From: Theobroma cacao
Lineage: Eukaryota; Streptophyta; Magnoliopsida; Malvales; Malvaceae
Reading direction: 5' to 3'
DNA: 64,000 bases
Assembly: GCF_000208745.1 (NCBI RefSeq)
Contig: NC_030850.1
Coordinates: 11,158,116 to 11,222,115 of the forward strand
The position numbers and the translations under genes are program-made. This document shows, one piece after another, positions 1 to 13,978 of this stretch. Within the stretch, counting starts at the first letter, position 1; every line of letters starts with the position of its first letter. Below the pieces are notes generated by a model, which saw only the letters and a list, made by a program, of their open reading frames with translations, was not told the DNA's origin and did no database searches.

Positions 1-1946
1 TTTAAATTACAAATAAAATATAGAAGTAAAATTGTCTTGAAAACAATAAATAAGAAAATAAGTAAGAATACAACTTTTGAGTTAAAAGCTACAGTAATAA
101 AAATAATAGTTATAAAATTTATTACCGTATTGGTTTAACTAAAATAAATCCTTATCTTTTAATTTTGATTTTAACAAATGAGATAACTACTTATTTTTTT
201 ATTCTTTAGAGAGACCAAATACAAAATATTTTACTATTTAGCACAACCAACTATAATAAGGATTGCTGGTCAACATGTTGATCTGTCATTGTTGATGAGC
301 AAAACGCTATTAGAGCATTGAAATCCTTTTTATATGCAATTAAATCTAGTTAAAAAAATCTAAATTGACGTAGTTGTTAATATAATTATATTATTTATGC
401 AACGAATATCACAACAACCAGATCGAGTAGTAGAAAATTAGATTTGGAATTGACATACTATAAATTAGTGAATAATGGCTTGACCATAAATTAAAAACAT
501 TGGAGATGATTGAAAATAAGCATTAACACCTTAATTTTGATAATTTTTTTGGAAAGTATAAGATTAAAATTACAAGGAAAATGTAGAGGTAAAATTGTCT
601 TTAAAACAATATAAGAAAATAGGTTATGCTACAACATTTTAGTTAGAACAATAATAACAAAATAACATCTATAAAATTTATAACCATATTAGATTTAGTG
701 AAACAAATCGTTGTATTTTACTTTTGATGGTAAAAAATGAGATAACTACTTCTTTTTTTCATAATTTTAAAAAACAAACTATGAAATATTCTATTATCTA
801 GTACAACCAATTATAATATGGAATGATGGTCAATATGTTGATCTATCATTGTTGATGAGTGGAACATGCCGTTAGTGCTCTAAATTGGTCTTGTAAGTGA
901 TTAAATCTAGTTAAAAGTGTTCTATATTGACATATTTGTTGATAAAATTATATCATTTATGTAATAATTTAATGTCATGGCAACCAGATCTAGTAGTAAA
1001 GAATTATATTTGAAATTGGCATATTAAAAAGTAGTTAATAGTGAGTTGACCAAAATTACAAGCTTTACTTCACCATAATATTGAAGATGATTGAAAAAAA
1101 AACAATTATTGACAACTTCAATTTTGATGTTCTTTATGGTAGGGACAAGGTTGAAATTAATGTGGAGGTAAAATTGTCTTACAAATAATATAGAGGAAAA
1201 TAATAGGTTAGAATACAATATTTTAGTAAAAATGACTGAAGTCAAAGAAACTTATAAAATTTATTATCATATTAGTTTAGTGAAGTAAATCTTTTTCTTT
1301 TTACTATTGACATAAGAAATGAGGTAACTACCTTTTTTTTCATGATTTAAAGTAACCAACTACAAAAAATTCTATTATCTAGTACAACGAACTATAACGA
1401 GATTGGTGGTCAACATGTTAATATGTTTGCTGATGAGTAGATCATGACATTGATGCGTTGAATGGGTCTTGTAAGTGATTAAACATAGTTAAAAACATTC
1501 TATATTAGTATAGTTGTAAATAAGATTGTAATCATTTATGCAACGATATAATGTCATAACAACCAAATCGAGTAATAGAGAATTAGATTTGGAATTCGTA
1601 TTTCAAATTTAGTAAATAATAAGTTACCATAAATCATAAGTATTACTTGACCATATATTACAAGCATTAGAGATAATTGAAAATGATCAGTGATGACCTT
1701 AATTTTAATAATATTTTGAGTAAGGCCAAGATTGAAGTTATAAAGAAAATATGGAGGTAAAATCATCTTAAAAACAATATATAAGAAAATAGGTTAGAAT
1801 ACCACATTTTAGTTAAAATGACATAATAGTTTTTTTTTTAAAGTAAACACAATAGTTAAAAATAACATTTATAAAATTTATTACCATATTGGTTTTTGGT
1901 GAAGTAAATTGGTTTTTGGTGAAGTAAATTTTTATCTTTTACCTTG

Positions 1947-3832
1947 TGTTAGCTTTATCCTAGTTTTGAAATGTCAAAATTGATTGAGCTAAATATGCTT
2001 TGAAATGAATGAAAGATGTTTTTGAATCTAAAGAATTCTCAAAGATGTTTTGAAGCTGGTTTTACAAAGAAAGATATCTTGAAATGCTGAGACTGATTGA
2101 ATATGCTTTGAAAGTGAATAATAATCCTCTTAAACTTAAAGATATGCTCCTAAGCTTTCCTAAAAAGTTTTTGTTTTCAAACTTAAAGTGCCAATCTAAG
2201 AATTGAATTCTCAAAAGTAAAGATTTGATTCTTAAATGAGAAGAATGCAAAATTTATTTCTTTATTACAGAAAGAATCAATTCTGAAAATAAAAGAAGTT
2301 AGTTCTTAGCAAACAGAAACAGTGAAAAATCGATTCTGAAAAAAAAAAAGTCAGTTTTTTGAAAACAGAACTACTGGAATTGAGAAGAATCGATCCCTTA
2401 GAAAGCAAGAATCTATTTTAGGAGAATAGAATGCAAAACGCAAAAAAGAAAGAATCGATTCTCTGTATACCAAAAGTCAATTATGAGCGAAGAATGAACC
2501 AAAGAACACAAGTCTAGAGACAAAGAAGCAATTCTACATAAAGAAGATATTAATTCTTAAAGCACCAAAAGCAAAAATTAGAAACTTGGTGAATAAGAAA
2601 GAGATGGTGTGAATGGATAAGATTGAAGTGTCAAAAGTTATGTTGAAATTCAAATTTTGGCACCAATCAGTAGTGAAGAACTGAGACCTTGAGGAAGAAG
2701 AAACAAAATTCTCCAAAAATGCAAAAGTGTCAAACTTTAAACTAAGTTGCAGAAGAATTGACATCTTACGAAAGAAGAATCGATTCTCTAGAAACAAAAA
2801 TTTCCATACTTTATGAAGAACCAACATCTCAATAATAAAAGAATCGATTCTTTAGAGATAGAAAGTTCCAAACTTCATGAAGAATCGACAACTCATGATT
2901 AAAGAATCAAATCTCCATGTGCGACAAAAATATGCAAGCTGATCAGAATATATGAAAGTTGATTCAAATTTCAGTCCAACGAGTAAGAAATCATAGGGCC
3001 TATAAATATAGACTTTAAGGAACTTAAAGGTGCGATCTTGAATGATTTTGAAAGATTTTGAAGAGCCAAAAAAAGGGAAAACAAGTAAGAAAGCAAAAAA
3101 TAGAAAAAATCCTATATTTAAGTAAAGTAGAACCTAAAGATTACATTTTTATCATTCAGCTAATATTTTCGAGCCAAAACTTCTTTTCATTATTTATTTC
3201 TCTTGAGAAAGCTCTCATCTTTTTTAGCCTAAACATCATTATCAACCTTCTTAGAGGTTTTGAGCTACAGATTCTTTGAGAATCCACTATTGTATTGGTT
3301 ACACCTCTATACAAAAAGTAAAGGGGTTTTACTTGTTTCTTAAAAACGCTGTGTCTTGTGTCAAGGTTATGCTTGAACCTGAAAATATAGTGTTTTGATT
3401 AAGGTTACACCTGATCCTATAAAAAGGCATGTTGTGAAGATTATATTTGATCTTGTTGAAAAGCATGTTGTGAAAGTTACACTTCATCCTGTTGAAAAGG
3501 CATGTTGTGAAAGTTACACTTGATCCTGTTGAAAAGGAATGTTGTAAAGGTTACGCCTGATCTTGTTGAAAAGGCAAATTGATAGTAGATTCGAACTCTT
3601 TGTACTATCAAGAGAGATGACCTAGGCATTGAAAGGTCGAATTTTTATAAAAATCCTGCTAATTACTTTTTATTTTTCTACATTTTATTTGCTTAGTTCA
3701 TACTCTACTTTTGCTACTCTATTCCTTATATTTCCTCTACATTTTCAAAGTTATTTTAAAAGGGGAGACTTTTTAATTTATAACCATTTCACCTCCCTTT
3801 TATTTATTTACTTTTACCTTATCTTCCTAACA
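1947..3832. mobile_element. Solo LTR with 5-bp TSD CCTTG
   Basis: An 1886-bp insertion starts TGTTAG and ends CTAACA, so it has the TG...CA ends of an LTR, and it is flanked by CCTTG at 1942-1946 and 3833-3837. It interrupts a 570-bp repeat unit exactly, and unit sequence resumes on both sides. No gag or pol reading frame and no second LTR is present, so this is best read as a solo LTR left by recombination. Inside are a TATA-like CCTATAAATATAG near 2999, a run of imperfect AATCGATT palindromes (2327-2850) and a 37-bp tandem repeat (3428-3580). The family is unassigned; a copia SIRE-type LTR is one possibility. Confidence 0.8.
3428..3580 (+). repeat. 37-bp tandem repeat inside the solo LTR
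   Basis: Four to five imperfect copies of a unit built around GGCATGTTGTGAAAGTTACA followed by CTTGATCCTGTTGAAAA, with copies starting near 3428, 3464, 3501 and 3538. Confidence 0.8.
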
Positions 3833-3983
3833 CCTTGGATAATAACAAATGAGACAAGTACTCCTTTTTTCATAATTTAAAAACACAAATTACAAAAATA
3901 TTCTACTATCCAGAACAACTAGTGTAATAGGGATTGGTAGTCAACATGTTGATATGTCATTGTTGATGAGCAAAACATGTCAT

Positions 3984-4069
3984 TTTTTTTTTATAATTAA
4001 GGAAAAGGGGATTTAAACCTCACTCTTTAGGTAGGGGGTTCATGTACCAATCAATTTGCCAAATGGTCG
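3984..4069 (-). mobile_element. tRNA-derived SINE
   Basis: A short insertion inside a 570-bp repeat unit. It begins on the plus strand with a T-run (a poly-A tail on the minus strand). Read on the minus strand it has TGGCAAATTGATTGG, like a polymerase III A box, and GGTTTAAATCC, like a B box. It is flanked by imperfect copies of GATGAGCAAAACATGTCAT (3965-3983) and GATGCGAGTAAAACATACTAT (about 4070-4090), a target duplication of the length expected for LINE-mobilised elements. Confidence 0.6.
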
Positions 4070-4460
4070 GATGCGAGTAAAACATACTATTGGTGCACTA
4101 AATTGAACTTGTAAGTGATTCGATCTAACGTCCTTTTAGATTGACACAATCATTGATAAGGTTATATCATTTATACAGCAATCTAATATCACAATAATAA
4201 AATCGAGTGGTAAAGAATTAGATTTGGTATTGACATAAAACAAATAAGTGAATAATGACGTGACCATGAATGACGAGCATTACTTGACCATAATTCATAA
4301 GCATTAGAGATGATTGAAAATGATTATTGATGAATTTAATTTTGATTATTTTTTGGGCAAAGACAAGATAGAAATTACAAAGAAAATGTCCTAAAAATGA
4401 TATAAGAAAATATGTCATAATACTATATTTTAGTTAAAAATGACAATAGTAAAAATAACT

Positions 4461-7400
4461 AGATTTAACCCCGCGACTACGAGTTAATTAAATCTTTTAA
4501 GTAATGATTGTAAAAAATTTTCTTAAGAAGAATAGTAAAAGATAAATGGTTGTATTACTGATGATTTAGTTACAAGATAATTATAAGTTTTGTGTGATTT
4601 ATAAATAAAGAAAAAGCATTAATAGAAAATAGAAAAATTGTATTTATTGATAGCTTTAGTCGAATTACGACAATGCTATATCTCTCGAAGAGTTTTCAAT
4701 TCACATGTAATAGAAGTTTTGACAAAATAAAAATTGCATATCTGTATTGTTTTGAGATAACATTGTAAAATAGACAAATGTTACACAATTTGTCTTTCAT
4801 AGCTTGAAAAGAGTATTGTAACATATCAAATATGGTAATTGGCAATAATTTATAAATGAAATAGTTAGAATAAAAAAAATAAAGAACCATTGATGTAATA
4901 TTTTTTGAAAAGCCTTTCGTCATTTCAAGTCCTGTAACAAGTGTACCTGAAGAAGGCAAATCCAAAAAAGAATGAAAAAATAATATTATTAATGTAGCAA
5001 ATGTTTAATACTGTTTCAATATTTACAATGCTTTAGAAATCCTTGGATAATAAAGAGATCAAAAAACTGATATAGATGGGTGTAAATGCAGCATCTGTTG
5101 CAATAGTAAGTGAATAATAAACAAATAAGTAAAACATTACACTTTTAGTACAAATTCACTAAAAACTAAGAAACTATAGATTATATAATGAAGAAAATAA
5201 GCAAAGTGTAGTTTCTTGATTCTTTTACTTGTACATTCACTAACATTCAATTAAAGAGTTTGCAAAAATTAAAAGGTCATAATATAGAATTTTAGTTGAA
5301 CATAAAAAGTAACATATAAGCTTTTATCCAATATAAAATACCTAAACTTTTAAAACTTTATCAAAAAAAATAAACAAATAAGAGCTTATCTTTACAATGC
5401 ATGTTCTATAAAAGAACCACCATTCTTTGTGTTTTTGTAAAATATATAAAACTTACATTAGATACTTTCAATACCAAAGAAATAATTATATCAAATACAT
5501 TAATGGATGAAAAAATAATACAAAAATATATTGACAAAAGATAATAATAAATTTATAAAATCATAATTATAAATCAAAGATAGCTAATGGTATGAGAAGT
5601 CAAAATTGAAAAAAAGAAAATATAATCTATGTGAAAATATTGCAAGAAAGTATTAACATACATGAATCCTGAAAGTGATTTCGGGATATAAAAATGTCTT
5701 TACAATGTTTCACAGCACTCTAAACCCAAGTTCACCATTGATCATGTACATTAGGTTAAGAGTTTACAAAAATTAAAAGAGCATAACATACAGTTTGAGT
5801 TAAACATAAAAGGTAATACAAAAGCATTCATCCAATATCGAGCACCTAAACTCTAAAAGCTTTAGTTAAAAATACAATATAAAAAAGAGTTTATCTTTAT
5901 AATGAATATTGTGTAAAAGAAACAACATTGTTTGTGTTCCTGTAAAATATATAATACTAATGTCAAATACTTTTGATATCAAATAAATGATTATATCATA
6001 TACATTAGTGTATGGAAAAAATAATACAAAAATATTGTCAAAAGATAATAATAAATTTATAAAATGAAGAGAAATAATTACCATTTGATTTAGATGTTGA
6101 TACATGGTTGTGCAATATATGATACTTTATTTGCATTGTTCAATAAAAAAATGAGTATTTGAATCATTGATCATGATTCTGATAATTGTCATCCAAACTA
6201 AATTATTTAACCTGAATAAGCTTAAATCTTTCACATGCTTATATTATAATTCATATAAGACACCAATAAATGGAACAAAACACAAAAACAAAAAAAAATA
6301 TAAAAATGAAAAGTATAATAATTTGAAAATATTAGCAACAAAAAAATATCAAATACAAAAACGTAAAACACAAAGAACAAAAAATCAAACCAATATCAAC
6401 CAACAGACTCATCCTTCATGAACATAGTAATACAAATAAGTTAAAACAGAAAAAAAAATGATAAAAATATTGAAACATCAAGATATAGAATAGCCACATT
6501 AAAACTTTCAACCACTGAAGACAGGAAACTCTACTGATAGCAACGAATCCACCTGATCTCATTGACACCTACAAACACAAAATTAAAACATATTAAGGAT
6601 TGATAAAAGCAAAACATATAAAAAAAATACCTACATAAATCAAGACTTAACTTTTCTTGGCAATGTTTAGGTTCAGTAAGATCAATTAATATAAAATTAG
6701 GTTTTGGGATTTTCATTGAAACTAAATCTTGACACGGTTAATAGAGGTAGTGCGAGAAAATTGAAAATCTTCAAACATTTTCTGATTGTTTTTTCTTTCT
6801 AAGCAAGGTGGCAAGTGGTATTAATCTCCCAATTCATTAAATTACAACTAATAATTCACAACCTACCATCCCACATATAACTTACAATGCAAAATATCAC
6901 AAAAAATATGAATAGAAATTAACAATAAAACTTGCATTATAATTTACTGACAAACACACATTTCATCATGAAACAGTGTAACAAATTAAGCATGCATCAA
7001 GAAAGCCAAAAGACTAAACCAACAACATACTAGCAAAAGAAAGGATTGCTAAAGGAAAAGCACTTGACAATTTCACGATTTCAAGGCATGGATAATTTTG
7101 GAAGCATTCAAATAGAAATATATTAGGAAAGCATTAGCTGTTGTTGCCTTTGAACATGATCCGACGGAGGATAGATGTATTTTGTAGGCAAAAATGGGTC
7201 CAATGATGATGTCAACCTCACTGGAAACATGTTAGGAATGGGAGGATCCCACACGATTCGTTGAGTTTAAAGAAATTGGAGGCTTGAAAGAGGCCATGAA
7301 ATGGGGTAAACTTTAAGAAAAGATGAGCAGATCGTGGGTTCTTTTTGGAGCGACAATGAGGAAAGAGAGAAAAAGAACGGGAGAGAAACAGAAAGAGAAA

Positions 7401-7589
7401 TGAATAAAAAAGGCAAAAAGATCAAAGACTCATTGAACAAAGAGACAGGAAGTAGAAAAACCCAAATCCTCCCTCAGAAATGCAAAAATCACAAAAAAAC
7501 CATCCCAAAAACACCCTCATGCAACAAGTAATTTACAATTCCACGTGTCAAATGTTAAAGGCTCTTTGTAGGCTAAAATCATAGTACTT
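4461..7589. other. AT-rich spacer, no recognisable gene
   Basis: No gene recognised on either strand. Short minus-strand frames (for example 4696-4965, 5866-6105 and 6531-6716) match no family I know. The stretch contains a diverged direct duplication (5255-6065) and purine-rich, low-complexity DNA around 7340-7530. It lies between two clusters of the 570-bp repeat. Confidence 0.6.
5255..6065 (+). repeat. Diverged tandem duplication, ~500-bp offset
   Basis: Two copies, about 5255-5575 and 5757-6065, share collinear blocks: a GAGTTTRCAAAAATTAAAAG start, then a TTTATCCAATAT-like block, GTTTATCTTTA, a TTTGTGTT..TGTAAAATATATAA block, and an end block AAAAGATAATAATAAATTTA. Identity by eye is about 75-80 percent. 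Function unknown. Confidence 0.7.
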
Positions 7590-7718
7590 TAGATAACTAT
7601 AAAATTTATTTCCATACTGGCCTCAGTGAAGTAAATCTTTATCTTTTACCTTTGATAGTAACATGTGAGATGACTACACTTTTTTCAGAGTTTAAAGAGA
7701 CAAACTACAAAATATTTA

Positions 7719-8180
7719 GACATAATACTTAAAAAAACTTATAAATTATTCAAAAAAATTCAAATAAGCTATTATTATTCTACTATGTTGAATCAAGCCA
7801 ATATACATTTATTTTAACTCAAATAGTCCTTTATGACTAATAGTTAACTATTTGTCATTAATCAAAATGTCATTTATTATATTATACTCACGTGATGGTG
7901 ATGTGGTATTGAAGTGGAAAGTGAAAGTTATATGGTCATGTCATCATGTCATATCAACATGTCACGTCACCATTCGTTATGATATGTTAGCATGTCATTT
8001 CAATGCCACATGACATAAAACAAGTGACATTTTGACTAACAACAATTAATCAACTATTAGTTACAAAAACTTATTTAACTCAAAATAAAAGTAAATTGAG
8101 ACTTGATTAAACGTAATAAAAAATAAGAATTTATTTAAATTTTCTTGAATAATTAAATAATTTTTTTAAGTATTATGTCG
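7719..8180. mobile_element. Foldback MITE with ~50-bp terminal inverted repeats
   Basis: A 462-bp insertion. Its left end GACATAATACTTAAAAAAA and the reverse complement of its right end agree over about 50 bp with few mismatches. It is flanked by AATATTTA at 7711-7718 and 8181-8188 (8 bp, or 9 bp with one mismatch). Long TIRs and a flanking duplication of 8-9 bp suggest a Mutator-derived MITE, though hAT is not excluded. The centre has further inverted sequence around CATGTCA motifs. No coding capacity. Confidence 0.75.
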
Positions 8181-8237
8181 AATATTTACTATTTAGCCAG
8201 CCAATTGTAATAAGGATTGGTAGTCAACATGTTGATA

Positions 8238-8789
8238 TAGGGATGTCAATGGGAACGGTACCCTTTATTTTTGGGTACCTTAATCCTAACTTTGTTATTT
8301 GATAGGATACTTGAATCCTCTAAATACTTGATTAAGTTTTTGTATTGTTACCTGAATTTGTACTCGTATCTATATCCATACCCGAATATTCTAAACATTA
8401 CTCGTTAAATACATATGCCCATTAAATACTTGATTAAAACAAATTTAAAAATCAATTTTTATGTATATTATTAAACAAAACTAAGCTAATAAATTAAAAT
8501 TTGAAATCAATATTTAAGACAATTAATGAATGTTAGTAATACATTAATTATAAGAAATTTATAAAAAATAATATATATTACTAAAGTTTAATAATAAAAA
8601 TAATTATTTATAATCAAGTTTGAGTAATAGGTATCCAAAGGTCCCTACCTGAACCCTACTCAAACTCATGACAAGTAGTAGTATACTACCCAAGTTGTAC
8701 TTGAACTTGATTATAAGGTACCCTAATACTATTTAATCGGGTTGAGTAATGTGGGGTATTTGATTATAAGATACCCATTGACATTCTTA
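8238..8789. mobile_element. hAT-type MITE, copy 1
   Basis: A 552-bp insertion with ends TAGGGATGTCAATGGG and, on the opposite strand, TAAGAATGTCAATGGG. Flanks TGTTGATA (8230-8237) and TGTTGATC (8790-8797) form an 8-bp TSD with one difference. TIR and TSD length fit hAT. No coding capacity. A diverged second copy sits at the same unit position at 45577-46105. Confidence 0.75.
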
Positions 8790-9912
8790 TGTTGATCTGT
8801 CATTGTTAATGAGCAAAACATGTCATTGGTGCATTGAATCCTTCTTGTAAGTGATTAAATCTAGTTAAAAACATTCTAAACTAGCACAACCATTGATAAG
8901 ATTATATCATTTATGCAACCTCTAATGTCATAACAACCAAATCAAGTTGTAGAGAATTAGATTCGGAATTTGCATATAAAAAATTTATGAATAATGAGTT
9001 GACCATAAATCACAAATGATTACTTGACCATAAATCACAAGCATTGCAGATGATTGAAAATGATCAGCAACAGCCTTAATTTGAATGATTTTTGGTGCAA
9101 GGACAAGATTGACATTTCAAGGAAAATGTGGAGATAAAATGTCTTAAAAACAATATATAAGACTATAAGTTAGAATATAGCATTTTAGTTAAAAATGACG
9201 GTCGTAAAAATAATGGTTGTAAAATTTATTACCATAGGTTTTTGTGAAGTAAATCTTTATCTTTTACTTTGATAGTAACAAATAAGATAACTACTCTCTT
9301 TTTATAATTTGAAAAGACCTACCACAAAATATTCTACGACATAGTATAATCAGCTCCAATAGTGATTGTCTGTCAACATGTTAATTTGTCATTGTTAATG
9401 AGTAGAACATGCCAATAGTGCACTGAATTGCTTTTGTAGGTGATTAGATCTAGTTAAAGGCATTCTAGATTGACGTAGTCGTTGATAAGATTATATCATT
9501 TATGAAACAATCTAATGTTACAATAACCAAATTGAGTAGTAAAGAATTGGATTTTGAATTCACATATAAAAATTATTGAATAATGAGTTAACCATAAATC
9601 GCAACTATTGGAGATGATTGAAAATGATCATTGACGACAATAATTTAGATGATTTTTTAGGCAGGGATAAAGATAGAAATTATAGCCAAAATATGGAGGG
9701 TAAGGGATACCTTAATTTTTTAGGTAGTCTAGAACACAACATTTTACTAAAAAATGATAATATCTTTTTCTTTTGATGGTAGCAAATGAGATTACTATTT
9801 TTATTTTCACAATTTAAAAGGACTCACTAAAAATAATCTACTATCTAGCATAATCAACTGTAATAGAGATTGATGGTTAACATATTGATCTGTCCTTGTT
9901 GATAAGCAAAGA

Positions 9913-10599
9913 TAAATTATTGATTTAGTGGAAAAGGTACTCAAAGAAAGATTATATGAGTAATGCATCAAAAGTAAAGATATTGAGCAAAAGATCATGA
10001 AATTATGGCTACTTCTAAAACAACATAAATTATCAAAGAGAAAAAAAAAAGGTAAAAAGGTTGTTGCATAAAATCTATTTTAAAGCAAATTAAATCGCTA
10101 AATGTAAAATATTAAGAAGAATATGTTTTCTAGAGTTACTATGCTAAAAACGGATATTTGTAAAGACAAATTAGAAAATTTGAAATAGTCTATAGTTAAT
10201 ATTAATCTTGTAAAGTTGTACCTTACAAATATTAAAATCTTTTGAGTAATTACGTTCTCGTGTTCTTGTTAAATTATTTTTTTAAGTTTAATATGTTAAG
10301 TTATCTTAATTTAGGAAATTGTATTTCTATTTTAAGAGTTATATTTTATGTAGATTTGTCTAGTCTAAAAATATTTATATTTATTTAAATTATTTTTACT
10401 AATTGAAATTTTTTTTATGTGGAGCTATCTTAGTCCAAAAAATTGGTACTTTTATCTGTTTTTATTTTTTAAAAAATATATATTATCATTAAAATTCATA
10501 TGAATTTTAGGTTATTTTTTTAAACCTTTTAAAAATTATTTTTTAAATATGGAAGTAGCATCAATTTAATATAATTTTGATATTTTTTTTTGTAATTCT
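9913..10599. other. AT-rich spacer upstream of RPL13
   Basis: Low-complexity AT-rich DNA with no reading frame worth reporting and no repeat recognised. It separates repeat cluster B from the RPL13 promoter. Confidence 0.6.
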
Positions 10600-10604
10600 C
10601 CTCT

Positions 10605-10776
10605 TTTGGGCCTCCAGAGTATTGGCCCATTTCAGTTTGGATATACATATATATACAAACATGTTAAAAGTACATTTTAAGCCTACACCGTCAGATTGCT
10701 AGGGTTCAGTGAACAGCCGTCAGATCTAAACCAGAAGCAGTATATAAATATGCTGCAGTCGAGAAAAACCCTAAAA
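10605..10776 (+). promoter_or_regulatory. RPL13 promoter: site II motifs, TATA box, telo-box
   Basis: Two site II-type elements (TGGGCC at 10607-10612 and GGCCCA at 10624-10629), a TATA box (TATATAAATA, 10739-10748) and a telo-box AAACCCTAA at 10766-10774 just downstream of the TATA box. In plants this combination is typical of ribosomal protein genes, where site II elements and the telo-box couple expression to cell growth. The transcription start is inferred at about 10770-10780. Confidence 0.75.
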
Positions 10777-10952
10777 AGAGGGCTAAAGCGGTTCATTCTT
10801 CTTTGCGCCGATCCTCCACCATCTCTCTCTCCCCAGCAACCTCCAGCCGAAGGTCCTCCGCTTATTTCCTTTCATTTCTTCTTCTCATTTTTTCATTTCC
10901 TTGTTATAATAATTTGACATTTTGGTTTGTATTTGCATGAAATTTCAGGTAA

Positions 10953-12222
<1,270 letters not shown>

Positions 12223-13905
12223 GGTTGCTTTTTGAGGGCTTTGTTTTGGTTATTTGACTTGTTAAGACATTAGTTTTGTTTTCATATTATCAGTGAGTTG
12301 AAACAGGTTTAGAAAACCTTTGGTATTACGTATGTAATCCTGTTTTGGTGAATTTTATTAAATTGAGAAGTTTTTTGCAATTCCTTATTAATTGGTGTTG
12401 GCGTTATGAAATTATTGGTTGGTTGTTTGTTTTGTTCTTATAAGCTGGTGATTTGGGTAATTGGTTTGTTGTTAGATGCATCATTTGGACTCTTGATAAA
12501 CAGGGTTGGCATGGATGTATCCTATTAAACGTCATCAGTTAGATCGTTGGATGGTAATAGAATGTGTAAATTTGTTAATTTAATTACTAAGGTTAAAAAG
12601 AAACGATTCCTGGACGTGATTTCAAATGGAGCGGGATGAACAGCAGACCAATAGGATATGCTTCGTTGTTCACTTCCCCAATCGAAATCTAAGTTACCGA
12701 TCTGAAGTGATAGAATCTCCTATACGTTACAATAGCGCAAGATCAATGAAAGCACCTGAATCTTTGTCAAATGCTAGGAGTCAAACTGTGAACTTGTACA
12801 GGGCCAGAAGCACAGCTTTGAACTTTGTTGATGTGAGGCAGTAAAATGGAGGTTGCAGAAAACCCCATCATTCGTTTTTGGTGCTTTATCCATTTTAACC
12901 CTTCGTATCATGAACAAGCTTATCAACTTGCTTCCAAAGAGTACGTAGATAATGATTTAGTGAAGTGAGAACCTAATAATATTTGAATTCAAGTTAAATT
13001 TCAAATGCTTAACCAAAGTTGGCTCAGTGAGTTGCGAGGATTGATGTTCTGTCTTTATAGGTGTGCCCCTACTTGGCGTCGATGGCCGCCCTGTAAGTTT
13101 GTTCTTGAACTTTATTGAGGACTTAATATCCATATGACGTACAATAGAATTTACAAATGTAATCTTCTGGCCAAAGTAGAAGAAATATATTCCAGCCAAG
13201 GATTTTGAAGGTTTAGTTTGGAGTGGCGTCTTCGGAATTGCAATGCCTTTAGCAATAAGCATAAGAGAATGCCTATCTTTTGCTCAAAGTCTTTTCTCCT
13301 CCCATGGATTATTATCGTTTGCTTCGTGTTCATGTGCATGCCAAATCATCATGATATGGCTTTCCAGAGCTTTCAAAACCAAATTATTTGAATGCGTGTA
13401 ATACGTGTGCAACTTCACAGAGAAGCTTTAAGAAACTTAAGATGGATCTGCCACATCCCTGAAGCTTCAATTCTGTACGGGGATGACTTTGAAAAATGCA
13501 AGAATGCAGATATAATGTTTAACACTCCGTGAAGTTAGGTCCTTTCCTACATGCATTACTGTTTCCTGGAACATTTTCGCTAGCATGGTTTTCAGGATTC
13601 TAGATGAGAGGATACCAGACCAAGTGCTCTTCGACTTTGAGTGGAAAGCAAGCAAAACAAAAGTGCAAGACCTCAAAATTTTTTCCCTATTTTCCTCCAT
13701 CGCCAAGCAAGCATATATTCTAACTAGCTAAAAGAAATGCAGTCCATTTATTCCTAGCATATCTGTATGTTAGTGCGACACTACCAACTATTGGCTTGGA
13801 ATCTTCTTTAGTTTCCCTACGTTGATAATTCCACTTTCTGGCCAGCTTCTTTTGCTCCATTCTCCTTTTCCCTGTTAACTAAACGTCCTTGGCCCGTCAA
13901 CATTC
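12223..13905. other. RPL13 3' UTR and intergenic region
   Basis: The RPL13 3' UTR probably ends in the T-rich stretch by about 12360. The rest is unique intergenic DNA. A 72-codon plus-strand frame at 12626-12844 has no recognisable domain, and the minus-strand frames around 12957-13706 look like chance. The distal part should hold the X8 gene promoter. Confidence 0.6.
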
Positions 13906-13914
13906 TATATTTAT
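13906..13914 (+). promoter_or_regulatory. TATA-like box of the X8 gene
   Basis: CTATATTTATG about 70 bp upstream of the first ATG of the X8-domain gene; the only TATA-like element well placed for it. Confidence 0.45.
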
Positions 13915-13978
13915 GCACCTAGTTCATCCCCAAAGAGTTGCTCATCTCAGTCAGTACTCTCAAGCTTTGCTTAGAGCC

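Larger units (their letters stand above)
1..4460. repeat. 570-bp tandem repeat, cluster A
   Basis: About five head-to-tail copies of an AT-rich unit. The easiest landmark is CAACATGTTGAT, seen (with small changes) at 271, 831, 1411 and 3942. Other landmarks recur in the same order: a TTATTACCATATTGG segment, GATTATATCATTTATGCAAC, GAGATGATTGAAAATGATC and GAGGTAAAATTGTCTT. Spacing is 560-580 bp; the last interval is longer because a solo LTR (1947-3832) sits inside the unit. The window starts within a unit. The copies differ by many substitutions and short indels, so the array is old. I do not recognise the family. Short reading frames on the minus strand are shared between units but carry no known domain. 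Confidence 0.85.
7590..9912. repeat. 570-bp tandem repeat, cluster B
   Basis: Copies of the cluster A unit with landmark CAACATGTTGAT at 8225, 9374 and (degenerate) 9878. The first unit is split by two insertions, at 7719-8180 and 8238-8789; when both are removed it reads as one ordinary unit. The last unit is truncated near 9912. Confidence 0.85.

Noticed and set aside
3588..3625. Possible tRNA-like segment (GATTCGAACTC)
   Set aside because: No cloverleaf could be drawn; it lies inside the solo LTR.
10696..10917. Plus-strand frame over the RPL13 5' leader
   Set aside because: It overlaps the TATA box, 5' UTR and leader intron.
12626..12844. 72-codon plus-strand frame between RPL13 and the X8 gene
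   Set aside because: No domain, no repeat in homologous context, and the length is within chance for this region.
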